Shown here in pieces: positions 5,879-5,936 of a stretch of DNA of 5,936 bases. The stretch's first letter is position 1, and every line of letters begins with the position of its first letter. The translations under genes and the position numbers were made by a program. The notes under the pieces were generated by a model that worked only from the letters and a program-made list of their open reading frames with translations, ran no database searches and was not told where the DNA came from. The stretch lies in assembly GCA_905372875.1 (NCBI GenBank), contig CAJPQU010000123.1, forward strand, positions 1 to 5,936, given 5' to 3'. This DNA comes from an uncultured Schwartzia sp. (GTDB lineage Bacteria > Bacillota > Negativicutes > Selenomonadales > Selenomonadaceae).

Positions 5879-5936
5879 TTGATTATCGCGGCAATCGATC
5901 CCGGCCGGGAAAAGTGCGGGCTGGCCGTGGTGGATG
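5879..5936 (+). CDS. YqgF/RuvC-like RNase H-fold protein (putative pre-16S rRNA-processing nuclease family), 5' end only
   Basis: Only 19 codons lie inside the window, starting with TTG and running off the edge. They read MIIAAIDPGREKCGLAVVD. The hydrophobic strand followed by D7-P-G and then CGLAVVD is the first beta strand and DxG turn of the RuvC/YqgF RNase H fold, where D7 would be the first metal-binding acidic residue. The version with DPGR(D/E)KCG resembles the distinct 'YqgF-like' proteins I recall from Cyanobacteria and Negativicutes more than classic RuvX (DVGTKRIGVA) or RuvC (DPGSRITGYG). It sits 33 nt after DUF3084 and is likely co-transcribed. The exact subfamily cannot be settled from so short a fragment. 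Confidence 0.72.
   Translation, partial: MIIAAIDPGREKCGLAVVD

Larger units (their letters stand above)
1..5936 (+). other. Lipid A-Kdo maturation and LPS export operon (internal segment)
   Basis: Eight codirectional genes have gaps of 42, -8, 4, 37, 12, 63 and 33 nt and no visible terminator, so one transcript is the simplest reading. The genes cover Kdo formation (kdsC), secondary acylation, and the extractor/bridge parts LptC-LptA-LptB-LptF/G, followed by DUF3084 and a YqgF-like gene. LptD, LptE and the rest of Kdo synthesis are not here. Both ends continue beyond the window. Confidence 0.75.

Noticed and set aside
1..5936. CRISPR array, tRNA/rRNA, insertion sequence, phage or defence genes
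   Set aside because: No repeated spacers, no RNA gene structure, no transposase or integrase motifs; the window is almost fully covered by envelope genes.

Overview
The window reads as ordinary chromosomal DNA from a diderm (LPS-bearing) Firmicute, most likely a member of the Negativicutes (Selenomonas/Megasphaera/Acidaminococcus type); the genus cannot be called from the sequence. Three things point there. The genes make and export lipopolysaccharide. Nearly all have Firmicute-style AAAGGAG/AGGAG ribosome binding sites and some use TTG starts. The protein textures (an LptC with a short Pro/Glu linker, a DUF3084 protein beside the lpt genes) also fit. GC content is fairly high, with no abrupt change in composition and no mobile element, repeat array or RNA gene.

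All eight genes lie on the + strand and are packed tightly, with an 8-nt overlap to a 63-nt gap between neighbours. The order is: kdsC (Kdo-8-phosphate phosphatase, 14-538); an LpxL/HtrB-type lipid A acyltransferase (581-1501); lptC (1494-2030); lptA (2035-2730); lptB (2768-3487); one LptF/LptG-family permease (3500-4600); a DUF3084 membrane/coiled-coil protein (4664-5845); and the first 19 codons of a YqgF/RuvC-like RNase H-fold protein (5879 to the window edge). I see no convincing promoter or intrinsic terminator, so the window is probably an internal slice of a longer operon.

The genes form one pathway. KdsC completes free Kdo. The acyltransferase adds a secondary acyl chain to the Kdo-lipid A precursor. 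LptB (ATPase), the LptF/G permease and LptC extract LPS from the inner membrane, and LptA carries it across the periplasm. LptD/LptE and the upstream Kdo genes would have to lie elsewhere.

Nothing here is a clearly new system. The points most worth a second look are: the DUF3084 protein, whose charge pattern predicts a periplasmic coiled coil and C-terminal domain, encoded in an LPS-export operon; the presence of only one LptF/G permease gene; a long LptA with about six OstA-type repeats; and a small hairpin that would cover the acyltransferase ribosome binding site.
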